A DNA stretch of 64,000 nucleotides from an uncultured Collinsella sp. (GTDB lineage: Bacteria > Actinomycetota > Coriobacteriia > Coriobacteriales > Coriobacteriaceae), in contig CAKUBM010000003.1 of NCBI GenBank assembly GCA_934643145.1, forward strand, positions 1 through 64,000, written 5' to 3'. Under the pieces are notes generated by a model, which searched no databases, was not told where the DNA came from, and worked only from the letters and a program-made list of their open reading frames with translations. A program made the translations under genes and the position numbers. Below, piece after piece: positions 16,948 through 25,233 of this stretch. Position 1 is the stretch's first letter, and each line of letters begins with the position of its first letter.

Positions 16948-17002
16948 TCTCAATCCATAACATCTAGACCGGTTTTTGCCGTCCAGTTGTTACAGATTGA
17001 GA
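16948..17002. repeat. TGTAACA/TGTTACA inverted repeat, copy 5
   Basis: The TCTCAATCCATAACA arm faces TGTTACAGATTGAGA, with two mismatches. Confidence 0.75.
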
Positions 17003-17069
17003 CAGTTAGATGGCGGAATCCACTCTTTCCAAGCAGTTATGGAACGCAGGCTCGAGTTTTCGGTGTCAC

Positions 17070-17120
17070 GAACATACTTTCGGTATCATTTTATGTTGGT
17101 ATGATACCGAAAGTATGTTC
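17070..17120. repeat. 20-bp perfect inverted repeat
   Basis: The arm at 17070-17089 (GAACATACTTTCGGTATC and two more bases) is exactly complementary to 17101-17120, with an 11-bp loop. It is unrelated to the neighbouring repeats. Confidence 0.8.
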
Positions 17121-17204
17121 GAGCATGCGAAAACCCCGTGCGTTGACTCAACCAATCCACGGGCCTACAAACTCCGTCAATCTTCCGAGCGCGCCTGAAT
17201 CCCT

Positions 17205-17253
17205 ATTTGCGCGTCATTTCGTGTCACGTTGACACGTAAAATGACGCGCAAAT
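17205..17253. repeat. 49-bp hairpin with TTTGCGCGTCATTT arms
   Basis: The outer arms of 15 bp and inner GTGTCA/TGACAC arms make an almost fully paired stem, then TTTTT. The right arm is partly repeated at about 17272-17284. It could be a terminator-like or mobile palindrome. Confidence 0.7.
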
Positions 17254-17377
17254 TTTTACGTGTCATATTTTTTGACGCGCAAATGGCGTTTTGACTTTTA
17301 CGTTTCACTTTGCTCGTCATTGTAAAGCTCTTATCACCTGCGCCGGCAGAGGGCAGAAGTATCGCCTGCTGCGCTAG

Positions 17378-18142
17378 TTAGCAGATGACCTGCGTGTGTT
17401 CCTCGATGGCGGCGCGGTCCTCGGCTGAGATGCTCGACTCGCATACCACGGCGTCCAGGCTGTCCAGGCGGCAGAAGGTGTAGAAGTCGCGCTTGCCGAT
17501 CTTGCTGGAGTCGGCAATCAGATAGCGCGAGTCGGCCTTGCTAAAGGCGAGCTGCTGGATACGGCCCTCGTCCATGTTGGACGTGGACACGTCACCGTCC
17601 AGGATGCCGTTGGCGCCGATGAAGGCCGCGTCGATGCCCAGCGCGCGCAGGGTGTCCTCGGCCGTGGGCCCCACAAAGGCGGCGGTACGACGACGGTACA
17701 TGCCACCCACCAGGCACAGGTCGCAGTCCTCGCGTTCCTCGAGCAGGTTGAACACGGAAAGTGAATTGGTCACGATGCGCAGGCGAAACGCCGGCAGCAT
17801 CGATGCCATCTGCTCCACCGTGGTGCCCGTGCCCAAAAAGATGGTCGACCCCTCCTCGATGAGCTCCACGGCGCGGCGCGCAATCTGCAGCTTTTCCTCG
17901 GCGTGTTTGGTGCGCTTTTCGCTGTGCGAGTACTCGTGGCGCAGCATGGCGTGAGGACGACCCTGCGCGCTGCGGGCACCACCGTGCACACGCTCGATCT
18001 CGCCCAGACTCGCAAGCTCCTCCAGATCGCGGCGAATCGTCATGTCAGAGACGCCTAATGCATCAGAAATCTCTTTGACCGAGACCGTTCCCTGCTCCTC
18101 GAGTAGCTGACGAACCTTATCCTGACGCTCTGCCTTAATCAC
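17378..18142 (-). CDS. DeoR-family transcriptional regulator
   Basis: This 254-residue protein has an N-terminal DeoR helix-turn-helix (VKEISDALGVSDMTIRRDLE) and a C-terminal sugar-phosphate-sensing domain with the family signatures IFLGTGTT and IADSSKIGK. The GTG at 18142 is preferred because GAGGG lies six bases before it; the frame also opens at a TTG at 18178 with no ribosome binding site. It is divergent from galM and within the lac island, so a LacR-like role responding to tagatose-6-phosphate is plausible but unproven. GTTC/GAAC palindromes upstream of lacA are candidate targets. Confidence 0.88.
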   Translation of the reverse strand: MIKAERQDKVRQLLEEQGTVSVKEISDALGVSDMTIRRDLEELASLGEIERVHGGARSAQGRPHAMLRHEYSHSEKRTKHAEEKLQIARRAVELIEEGSTIFLGTGTTVEQMASMLPAFRLRIVTNSLSVFNLLEEREDCDLCLVGGMYRRRTAAFVGPTAEDTLRALGIDAAFIGANGILDGDVSTSNMDEGRIQQLAFSKADSRYLIADSSKIGKRDFYTFCRLDSLDAVVCESSISAEDRAAIEEHTQVIC

Positions 18143-18348
18143 AACGGGCCCTCGCAATTCCGCGCGCGTACAAATCAAACAATAACGAACAAATTGTATC
18201 AGAGTGTCGCAGGTTTGCGACAGGTGCCCGCAAACGGGCCCATCATCACTTTTTTTGAGAAAAATACCCCCTGCTTTAGTGGGGTGTAGTGATAATTTGG
18301 CCTGTTCGCGCTACAGTTTGTCCGAAATACCTCGATGTTAGGAACCAA

Positions 18349-19401
18349 ATGATCACTTCCGAGCTTTTCGGCACCGCGCCGTGCGGTACCCCCGTTCATC
18401 GCTACACCCTCAACGGGCCCGAGATCTGCGTTCGCATTATGGACTTTGGCGCTACCGTTCTGGGCATTGACGTGCCCGACATCCCCGGCAACGTGCGCGA
18501 TGTGGTGCTGGGCTTTGATAAGCTCGAGGATTACTTTGACAACCCCGCCTGCTTTGGCGCGACTATCGGCCCCGTGGCCAACCGCACTGCCGGTGCCACG
18601 ATCACCATCGATGGTACGGACTGGCATATGCCGGCCAACGAGGGCGTCAACAACCTGCACAGCGACCTTGAGCACGGCCTGCACAAGCGCGTGTGGGATG
18701 TTGAGCTCGACGAGATCCACAACGCCGTGCACATGACCACCTCGCTTGAGGACGGCGAGTTGGGACTTCCCGGCAACCGCACCTTTACGGCTGTGTTTAC
18801 CGTGACGCCGACGGGCCGCTTCCGCATCGAGTACGGCTGCGAGAGCGATCGCGCCACCTACGTGTCCATGACCAATCACACGTACTTTAACCTCGCCGGC
18901 CACAACGCCGGCATGGACTGTGAGCACTTCTTTGTGGCCAACGCCTCCCACTACCTGCCCATCAACGAGCAGAATATCCCCACCGGCGAGACCGCCCCGG
19001 TCGAGGGCACGCCGTTTGACTTCCGCGAGCTGCGCCCCGTCGCTCCCGGCATGGAGGCCGACGATCCGCAGATTAAGCAGGCCCGCGGCTACGACCACTG
19101 CCTGTGCATTGGTGGCTACCAGTATGGTCGCAACTTGCGCCGTGCCCTGCATGTTGAGGAGATGTGGACCGGTCGCGAGCTGGACTATTACACCACCGCG
19201 CCCGGCGTGCAGCTCTACACCGGCAACTGGCTGTGCGACGAGCATGCCAAGGACGATGCCAACTATGGCTGGGGCGCCGGCTTTGCCCTCGAGGCCGAGA
19301 TGTATCCCGACACGCCGCACCATACGCTGTTCCCACAGGGCATCGTGGGCCCGGGTCACCCCTACAGCAATGTGATCGAGTACCACTTTATGAGGCACTA
19401 A
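18349..19401 (+). CDS. galM: aldose 1-epimerase (galactose mutarotase)
   Basis: This 350-residue GalM-type mutarotase interconverts alpha and beta anomers of galactose or glucose. Family features include the substrate-binding arginine in VANRTAG, the catalytic histidine region NHTYFNLAGH, and GYDHCL plus the PGVQLYTGN segment with the C-terminal catalytic glutamate further on. The ATG at 18349 follows AGGAACCAA; an upstream in-frame extension has no family match. It is divergent from the DeoR gene, and a strong terminator follows. Confidence 0.9.
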   Translation: MITSELFGTAPCGTPVHRYTLNGPEICVRIMDFGATVLGIDVPDIPGNVRDVVLGFDKLEDYFDNPACFGATIGPVANRTAGATITIDGTDWHMPANEGVNNLHSDLEHGLHKRVWDVELDEIHNAVHMTTSLEDGELGLPGNRTFTAVFTVTPTGRFRIEYGCESDRATYVSMTNHTYFNLAGHNAGMDCEHFFVANASHYLPINEQNIPTGETAPVEGTPFDFRELRPVAPGMEADDPQIKQARGYDHCLCIGGYQYGRNLRRALHVEEMWTGRELDYYTTAPGVQLYTGNWLCDEHAKDDANYGWGAGFALEAEMYPDTPHHTLFPQGIVGPGHPYSNVIEYHFMRH

Positions 19402-19428
19402 GCCCACAACGCAACATATCGCACAGCT

Positions 19429-19464
19429 GCGCCCGCCGGCAACCCCGCCGGCGGGCGCATTTTT
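19429..19464 (+). terminator. intrinsic terminator after galM
   Basis: GCGCCCGCCGGC pairs perfectly with GCCGGCGGGCGC, followed by ATTTTTG. Confidence 0.85.
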
Positions 19465-19509
19465 GTGCGTTTGGCTTAACTTTCGCTGACGCTAAATTAG
19501 TCGCATAAC

Positions 19510-19661
19510 AAAACTATGCCGGTTTACTACGATGAATCCGCGATGTCCGATCACGCGCTGGTTTTTCGAAAATTAGCACCCCGTCTACCTGCGGTTTTAA
19601 TTTCCGGTTTATCGGCGTGCTCAGCGATAGGCGATTCATCGTAGTAATCCGGCATAGTTTT
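19510..19661. repeat. 152-bp element with 29-bp terminal inverted repeats
   Basis: The outer 29 bp on each side, beginning AAAACTATGCCGG, match at 28 of 29 positions in inverted orientation. No transposase is present; a miniature element or a long RNA hairpin are both possible. Confidence 0.8.
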
Positions 19662-19728
19662 GGCGGACGGCATCGCACAGACCCTCCTGCGAGGGCAAAA
19701 TGATCTGTTTTCCTCCGTCCCCAAGGGA

Positions 19729-20211
19729 TCAGTTGAGCAGGGCTTCGATGGGAGTTGGCTCAGCATCGGGGAGATAGCAGATTTCTAGTTCTATGCCGAG
19801 CTTTTGTAGCTCCTTGAAGGCGGCTATGTCTGTATCGTCCACGGTAATCGCGGGCGTTACGGAGCGTTTGCCCTCCCCTGCTTGCATATGGCCCACGCTG
19901 ATCTTGGTGATGGGCACGCCGCCCTTAACCAGCGCCAGTGCGTCCGCAGGTGACGCTACCATGATCAGGATCCATTGGCGCGGCGTTGCGGTATGAATGA
20001 CGTCGATGGTCTTTTGCACCGAGAAAAACCGTGTCCAGACACCATCGGGCGCCGCGACCCTCATGGGTGCCCACTTACGCGAATCCGCCGCAATCTCGTC
20101 GTTAACGATCAGGACGAGGTTGGTGCCCACAGCCTCGTTCCACAGCTCGACATCCTGCCCATAGATAAAGCGGTCATCGATTCGCGTAAGGAAAATCTTG
20201 GGTTGAGCCAT
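19729..20211 (-). CDS. PTS mannose/sorbose-family EIIB homologue lacking the active histidine
   Basis: This 160-residue protein has the length and fold-specific N-terminus of mannose-family EIIB. The usual motif RIDDRLIHGQV reads RIDDRFIYGQD here (residues 10-20), so the phosphorylated histidine is tyrosine 17. The TAT codon is clear. The rest of the domain looks intact (SVGHMQAGEGKRSVTPAI and KLGIELEICYLPDAEP). No EIIA, EIIC or EIID of this family is nearby. It may be a regulatory pseudo-enzyme, bind a sugar without phosphorylating it, or be decaying. The start is at 20211 behind GGGGCGG. Confidence 0.8.
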   Translation of the reverse strand: MAQPKIFLTRIDDRFIYGQDVELWNEAVGTNLVLIVNDEIAADSRKWAPMRVAAPDGVWTRFFSVQKTIDVIHTATPRQWILIMVASPADALALVKGGVPITKISVGHMQAGEGKRSVTPAITVDDTDIAAFKELQKLGIELEICYLPDAEPTPIEALLN

Positions 20212-20300
20212 CGCCGCCCCATTCTGTTCGAGGCCCGTAAGAGCAAGACATCGCGTTTCCAATATTAGTGCATTTAAAGTGAGAAAAGCCGTCAGAACAC

Positions 20301-20329
20301 TTGCGCGGATTTGCGATGTCCCGTATCAT
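20301..20329 (+). promoter_or_regulatory. promoter of the tRNA-Thr gene
   Basis: TTGCGC, 17 bp, then TATCAT gives a sigma-70-like promoter about 40 bp upstream of the tRNA. Confidence 0.6.
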
Positions 20330-20368
20330 AGACAGCCGTTGACGCCTCAGTTGCGTCACCACATGGCC

Positions 20369-20444
20369 GCCAGCGTAGCTCAGTTGGTAGAGCACCGCTC
20401 TCGTAAAGCGGGGGTCACCGGTTCGAGCCCGGTCGCTGGCTCCA
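20369..20444 (+). tRNA. tRNA-Thr (anticodon CGT)
   Basis: The 76-nt sequence folds as a complete cloverleaf. Its acceptor stem is GCCAGCG paired with CGCTGGC, the D arm is GCTCAGTTGGTAGAGC, the anticodon stem CCGCT/AGCGG carries loop CTCGTAA, and the T arm is CCGGTTCGAGCCCGG. CCA is encoded. It reads ACG codons. Confidence 0.97.
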
Positions 20445-20456
20445 TTGCACAAGATA

Positions 20457-20478
20457 GCCGCCTTCGGGCGGCTTTTTT
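20457..20478 (+). terminator. terminator after tRNA-Thr
   Basis: GCCGCC-TTCG-GGCGGC hairpin followed by six T residues. Confidence 0.9.
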
Positions 20479-20543
20479 GTTGCCGATTTTGGACGCGCGC
20501 CCGCCAATCTGTGCGCAACGGCGCCGGCAACTCCTCTACTCAA

Positions 20544-20595
20544 CAAAAGCCCCGCCGACCGCAGCCTCCAAAAGGAACCACGATCAGCGGGGCCT
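20544..20595 (-). terminator. terminator after yhcH
   Basis: On the minus strand GGCCCCGCTGATCG pairs with CGGTCGGCGGGGC, then TTTTG. Confidence 0.6.
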
Positions 20596-20653
20596 AAGCG
20601 CGCTCCCCCAAGGGATCACGCTCGCAACACGAACAGCTCAACCGAGCGGCGCG

Positions 20654-21127
20654 TTACTCCTCCCAGTAGGCGTCGGCAAGCAGCTTAAAGCAGATCTTCT
20701 TGACCGGCTGTGCGCCATCGCCCGGGAACTCGAGCGTAGGCATGTGCGGCTCGCCGGCAACGAACAGCGCAAACTTGTCGTCGGCAAGATCGCCGGCGAT
20801 CGAGGCGTCGGAATCGACCAGGTCGTAGTCGTCCTTCTCGTCGAACTCCTGGACCAGCGTCAGGCTGCCCGTGGCGACCTTAAAGGCCTCGCGACCCTCG
20901 ACGTCGATCTGCAGGTCGTGATAGCGCTGATGCGTCTCATAGTGAGCGTCGGCCTCGGGGCGCGTCGTGGGAGCCATGACGTTCGCAAAGACCTTGTCGC
21001 CCAGAATCTGATGGCTGCCGACCTCGAGCTCCGCCGGGTCGTTCTCCTCGAGCCAATCGATCAGCACATCGAGGCCCTTGAGCATTCCGCGGTATTCCTC
21101 GATATCGCCCAGTGCACCGTAAATCAT
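20654..21127 (-). CDS. yhcH: YhcH/YjgK/YiaL family protein
   Basis: This 157-residue protein is a complete YhcH/EbgC-family cupin. It shows the conserved HQRYHDLQ metal-site segment near residue 65 and the FALFVAGEPHMP strand near 120. Family members include sugar anomerases such as E. coli NanQ for N-acetylneuraminate. It lies 32 bp downstream of nagA on the same strand, so it probably acts on an amino sugar or its anomers. The start follows GAGGGG. Confidence 0.88.
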   Translation of the reverse strand: MIYGALGDIEEYRGMLKGLDVLIDWLEENDPAELEVGSHQILGDKVFANVMAPTTRPEADAHYETHQRYHDLQIDVEGREAFKVATGSLTLVQEFDEKDDYDLVDSDASIAGDLADDKFALFVAGEPHMPTLEFPGDGAQPVKKICFKLLADAYWEE

Positions 21128-21159
21128 CTAAATCCCCTCTCGGATCGTTTCTTTGGCGG

Positions 21160-22329
21160 CTACTCGGTAAACGCGTTACCGACGCTGTTGCCACCCACAT
21201 ACGTCTCGACCAGGGTAAGGTCGGGATTGAACACGACAAAGTCGGCGTCGCGCCCCGGCATAATGCTACCGCACTTGTCATCGACATGAGCGGAACGCGC
21301 CGGCACCTCGGTGGCCATGCGAATGGCGATATCGGCGCTGGCAAGACCCCAGTCGACCATGTTCTTGACGCCCTGGGCAAGCGTGAGCACCGAGCCGGCA
21401 ATAGCAGAGCCATCGGCGAGCCAGCACAGGTTGTCCTTCATGACAACGTCCATGCCGCCGCTGGTGTACTTGCCCTCGGGCATGCCGCCGCAGCCCAGGC
21501 AGTCAGTGATGAGCACCGTATGCTGCCAGCCCTTGGCCTGCAGCAGCGCCTTGATGGCGGCAGGGTTCACATGCTTGCCGTCGCAGATGATCTCGGCATA
21601 CGTGTTGGGCGTGGTCATGGCAGCACCCACAACGCCGGGCTCGCGATGATGAAGGCCACGCTGGCCGTTGTAGGTGTGCGTAAAGCAGCTGGCGCCGGCG
21701 TTAATGGCCGCAGCGCACTCGTCATAGGTAGCGTCGGAGTGGCCAATGCAGGTCACGACCCCCTTAGCGCTCAACGCCGCGGCATAGGCGGCAGCGCCGT
21801 CGCGCTCAGCGGCCATGGCGCTCTTAACGATGCGCCCACCGGCAGCCTCCTGCCACTCGTCAAAGACTTCCTCGGAAGGGTCGATCAAATAGGCGGGGTT
21901 CTGCGCACCCACGTGCTTCATGGTAAAGAACGGGCCCTCCAGGTAGATGCCTTGAATGCGGGCACCACAGAACTCGGGACCGCGCTCCTCATCGGCCTGT
22001 GCAATAGCGGCGCAGGCCTCCTTGATCTGCTCCACACCGTCAGTAAAGGTCGTGGGCAGCCAGCTGGTGGTACCGCGACGGGCGAGCTCGGTCGAGCTGA
22101 TGTTGATGCCCTCGGCATCGTTATCGGTCGTGGCGTGGTTATAGAAGCCGTGGATGTGGGTGTCCACCATACCCGGCGCAATCCACGTCCCCGTGTAATC
22201 CTTAATCTCGCAAGCGGGCTCGTCGGCCTGCCAGGCGCCAAAGACGCCGTCCTCGACCATAAGGTAGCCACCCAGCTGCGGCCCTGCCGGCAAAAAGAAC
22301 TTGTCGGCCTTGATAGCATACGTGCTCAT
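21160..22329 (-). CDS. nagA: N-acetylglucosamine-6-phosphate deacetylase
   Basis: This 389-residue amidohydrolase removes acetate from GlcNAc-6-phosphate. Metal and substrate motifs are visible: VDTHIHG (about 55-61), YLEGPFF (about 128-134), CIGHSDATY (about 196), HTYNGQRGLHHREPG (about 218) and ITDCLGCGG with the catalytic aspartate (about 275). It precedes yhcH and lies near the nagE transporter and a GntR regulator. No nagB deaminase is in the window. Confidence 0.94.
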   Translation of the reverse strand: MSTYAIKADKFFLPAGPQLGGYLMVEDGVFGAWQADEPACEIKDYTGTWIAPGMVDTHIHGFYNHATTDNDAEGINISSTELARRGTTSWLPTTFTDGVEQIKEACAAIAQADEERGPEFCGARIQGIYLEGPFFTMKHVGAQNPAYLIDPSEEVFDEWQEAAGGRIVKSAMAAERDGAAAYAAALSAKGVVTCIGHSDATYDECAAAINAGASCFTHTYNGQRGLHHREPGVVGAAMTTPNTYAEIICDGKHVNPAAIKALLQAKGWQHTVLITDCLGCGGMPEGKYTSGGMDVVMKDNLCWLADGSAIAGSVLTLAQGVKNMVDWGLASADIAIRMATEVPARSAHVDDKCGSIMPGRDADFVVFNPDLTLVETYVGGNSVGNAFTE

Positions 22330-22472
22330 CTAAGCTCCCGTACTCGCAGTGCGTTTTAGGGCGGGTCAAAAACCACTGCATTGTTCATTTGAGCGATTGT
22401 TCGTTGGTTTCTATCGCCCCGCGCATTTTGCACCCGTCGCAAAACACGCCAAGCCGTTTATACCCAATTACG

Positions 22473-23204
22473 CTAGACGGCGCGGTTGTGGTAGACCTTG
22501 TACTTAAACTGGTCGGCGCGCGCAACCGAACGCGTATATTCGATGACCTCGTTGTTCATGTCGTAGGTGGTGCGAATCAAATCCAGGACCGGCGCACCCT
22601 CGGCAATCTCGAGCAGACGAGCATCGGAATGGCGAGCGATGCTCGCATAAAACTCTTCCTCTGCCAGGCGAACCTTCTCGTGAAAATCCTGCTCGATCAT
22701 GTCGTACAGCGATTTATTCTCGATCATCGGGCGCTTGAGCGCGAAGAACTTGCGGCTCGGCAGGTATGTGCACTCAATCATGAGCGGCACGCCGTCGGCG
22801 ATACGCAGGCGCTTGATCTTGTACAAACGCTCACCTAGGCGCGCGTTCATCTCAACCGCGATGTTCTTGTCGGCCTCGACCTCGGTAAACTCAAGAATCG
22901 TCGTCTTGGGCACGCGACCGATGGCTTTCATCTGCTCCGTAAAGCTGTAGGTTTGCGTGAGGTTTGCCGTCTGCAGCGAGCGATCGCACACCATGGTTCC
23001 GCGACCGCGCTGACGAACCACGAGGCCCAAACGCTCAAGCTCCTGCAGGGCAAGACGAACCGTCGTGCGCGAGAGCCCATAGCGTTCCGACAGATCGCGC
23101 TCGGACGGCAGATAATCGCCGGGGCGAAGTTCGTGATCGATCTTGTCAGTCAGCAAATCGACGAGCTGATCGTACAAAGGCTGTTTGCGTGCTCCCATTG
23201 CCAT
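22473..23204 (-). CDS. GntR-family (HutC/UTRA) regulator of amino-sugar genes
   Basis: This 243-residue protein has a GntR winged helix (PSERDLSERYGLSRTTVRLA, near residue 30-50) and a UTRA ligand domain ending in ARADQFKYKVYHN. The start at 23204 (MAMGARKQ) is preferred for its AGG at seven bases. NagR/DasR-type proteins of this family bind phosphorylated amino sugars; the position between nagA and nagE supports that role. TGGT-N4-ACCA palindromes lie 32 bp upstream of it and upstream of nagE. Confidence 0.9.
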   Translation of the reverse strand: MAMGARKQPLYDQLVDLLTDKIDHELRPGDYLPSERDLSERYGLSRTTVRLALQELERLGLVVRQRGRGTMVCDRSLQTANLTQTYSFTEQMKAIGRVPKTTILEFTEVEADKNIAVEMNARLGERLYKIKRLRIADGVPLMIECTYLPSRKFFALKRPMIENKSLYDMIEQDFHEKVRLAEEEFYASIARHSDARLLEIAEGAPVLDLIRTTYDMNNEVIEYTRSVARADQFKYKVYHNRAV

Positions 23205-23235
23205 GATGAAACCTGCCGGATAAATGACTCGAAAT

Positions 23236-23247
23236 TGGTTGTAACCA
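23236..23247. promoter_or_regulatory. candidate GntR operator upstream of its own gene
   Basis: TGGTTGTAACCA is a TGGT-N4-ACCA palindrome matching sites in the nagE promoter region. Confidence 0.55.
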
Positions 23248-23376
23248 GACACCACGTACTATAGCAGCTAATTATTGATAACAGCAGGTCAACCCGTATA
23301 TTTCAAGAATGTTTGACCAAGCTAAACCAAAAGCCACTGATACCAATTCCATTGCTGTATTGGGAATCGCGGTAGT

Positions 23377-23414
23377 AAAAAAGGGCCGCCCCCGCGGAGC
23401 GGGACGACCCTTTT
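23377..23414 (-). terminator. intrinsic terminator after nagE
   Basis: The minus strand reads GGGTCGTCCCGC, a short loop, GGGGGCGGCCC, then six T residues. Confidence 0.8.
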
Positions 23415-23437
23415 GCAAGACGCAACGTCCTAGAGGC

Positions 23438-24922
23438 TTAGAGAAGCTTCTTGAGCTCCTCGGCAACAGCCTGGACCTGCGTGCCGATGATGACCTGGGT
23501 AGCACCCTTGTCCATCTTCATGACACCCAGAGCGCCAGCCTTCTTGCAGGCAGCCTCGTCCACCAGAGCGGAATCGCCGAGCTCGAAGCGCAGGCGAGTA
23601 GCGCAGCAGTCAACGGTCTTGACGTTCTCCTTGCCACCGACGGCAGCGAGAACAGCGGCAGCCAGAGCAGCGAACTTATCGTTGCCAGCAGCGGCGGTAG
23701 CGGAGGTCTCCTCGACATCCTCATCCTCGCGACCAGGGGTCATGAGGTCGAACTTGGTGATGGCGAAGCGGAACACGAGGTAGAACACGAGGAAGGCAGC
23801 GATGCCCAGCGGGATGATCGTCCAGGTGTTGGCAGCAGCCGGGAGGCTAGCGGAGAACAGGAGGTCGGTAGCACCAGCAGAGAAGCAGAAGCCAGCACGG
23901 AAACCGACATAGTAGGTGATGACGGTGAAGATGCCGTACAGGGCAGCGTACACGACGTAGAGCGGGAAGCACAGGAACATGAAGCCGAACTCGAAGGGCT
24001 CGGTGACGCCGCAGACGAAGGCGCAGATAGCAGCGGAGACAACCAGGCCGATAGCAGCCTTCTTGTTCTTAGCGGTCTGGACCATAGCCAGGGCAGCACC
24101 CGGGATACCGAACATCATGCAGGGGAAGAAGCCGGACATGTACATGCCGAGGCTCCAGTTGACGTCAGCGGAGGTCTCGCCAGCCCAGAAGTGGGTCAGG
24201 TCGCCCAGGCCGATGGTGTCGAACCAGAACACGTTGTTCAGAGCGTGATGCAGGCCGGTCGGGATGAGCAGGCGGTTGAGGAAGGCGTAGATGCCAGCGC
24301 CGATGCCACCCATAGCAGCGATACCCTCACCAAGAGCAACGAGGGCACCGAAGATGAGGGGCCACACGAAGAGCAGGACGACGGAGACGACGATGCAGAT
24401 GACGGCGGTCATGATGGCGACGCAACGCTTGCCGGAGAAGAAGGCCAGCCAGTCGGGCAGACGGGTATCCTTGAACTTGTTGTAGCAAGTGCCACCGATG
24501 ACAGCGGACAGGATACCGATGAAGGAGTTGCCAGCGATCTTGGAGAACGCGATGCCCTCGGTGGTAGCGAGCCACGCGTCGGGATCAGCGATGCCCTGGA
24601 CAGTCTGGACGACAGCGGGGCTCAGGAGCTGCTGGATCATCAGGAAGGCAACGAGGCCAGCGAGGCCAGCGGTGCCGTCGTGATCGTCGGCGAGGCCGAC
24701 AGCGGCGCCGACTGCGAACAGCCAGGCCATGTTATCGATAAGAGCGCCGCCTGCCTTGATGAGCAGGAAGCCGGCGGTGTAGGCAAAACCGGTAGTGTCA
24801 CCGGCAGCACCCATGACTGCGGGGGCGAGCAGGTAGCCCACGCCCATAAGAATACCTGCGACGGGAAGCGCCGCGACGGGAAGCATCAGCGCTTTGCCGA
24901 GCTTCTGGAGGTACTTCATCAT
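23438..24922 (-). CDS. nagE: PTS glucose/GlcNAc-family EIICB transporter
   Basis: This 494-residue protein joins a glucose-superfamily EIIC (residues about 1-390, many hydrophobic segments, motif IPTGLHHALN) to an EIIB domain whose phosphorylated cysteine lies in DCCATRLRF. The segments GLADDHDGTAGLAG and FWFDTIGLGDLTHFW are typical of the GlcNAc branch. It would import GlcNAc as the 6-phosphate for NagA. No fused EIIA is present, so EIIA must come from elsewhere. The ATG at 24922 has a strong GGAGGAG; the frame opens further upstream without family similarity. Confidence 0.9.
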   Translation of the reverse strand: MMKYLQKLGKALMLPVAALPVAGILMGVGYLLAPAVMGAAGDTTGFAYTAGFLLIKAGGALIDNMAWLFAVGAAVGLADDHDGTAGLAGLVAFLMIQQLLSPAVVQTVQGIADPDAWLATTEGIAFSKIAGNSFIGILSAVIGGTCYNKFKDTRLPDWLAFFSGKRCVAIMTAVICIVVSVVLLFVWPLIFGALVALGEGIAAMGGIGAGIYAFLNRLLIPTGLHHALNNVFWFDTIGLGDLTHFWAGETSADVNWSLGMYMSGFFPCMMFGIPGAALAMVQTAKNKKAAIGLVVSAAICAFVCGVTEPFEFGFMFLCFPLYVVYAALYGIFTVITYYVGFRAGFCFSAGATDLLFSASLPAAANTWTIIPLGIAAFLVFYLVFRFAITKFDLMTPGREDEDVEETSATAAAGNDKFAALAAAVLAAVGGKENVKTVDCCATRLRFELGDSALVDEAACKKAGALGVMKMDKGATQVIIGTQVQAVAEELKKLL

Positions 24923-25141
24923 ATGGTATCTCCTCCAACCTTTCTTTCGTTGTTCACCAACGAGTTCCATGTCCGCGCCTTCTGCATACCGGCTTCTCCG
25001 CTTGCCGGCATTTAAGCGCAAACTTAGTCAACCCAGTCCCTTTTCTCGGGTTGCTGGTATGTACCGTAGCACACACCTCATTCAAACGTCCACCACATTT
25101 CGTTCAAATTACTTTTCCGTTGCCAAACGGTTATTTTTTGC

Positions 25142-25151
25142 CCGTAAACGG
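25142..25151. promoter_or_regulatory. CCGTAAACGG palindrome upstream of nagE
   Basis: This perfect CCGT-AA-ACGG palindrome, of the family found upstream of lacA and lacF, lies about 220 bp before the nagE start. Confidence 0.45.
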
Positions 25152-25233
25152 TAGTTTACGCAGGTAGACGTGCTGCGTTTCTTTCGTTACCAAACTAATT
25201 CTTAGAAATTTCCATACGATTTCAAATCAAAAT

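Larger units (their letters stand above)
16785..17377. other. repeat-rich intergenic region after lacG2
   Basis: No gene is supported in this 593-bp stretch. It holds the lacG2 terminator, two more TGTAACA-type inverted repeats (16860-16927, 16948-17002), a 20-bp perfect inverted repeat (17070-17120) and a 49-bp hairpin (17205-17253) followed by a partial repeat of its right arm. Confidence 0.7.
19402..19728. other. intergenic region with terminator and long inverted repeat
   Basis: It contains the galM terminator (19429-19464) and a 152-bp inverted-repeat element (19510-19661); no gene is seen. Confidence 0.7.

Noticed and set aside
20369..20444. tRNA-Thr as an integration site of an island
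   Set aside because: No repeat of the tRNA 3' end and no integrase gene are found nearby.
23309..25015. 568-codon open frame opposite nagE
   Set aside because: Acidic low-complexity shadow of the transporter gene.
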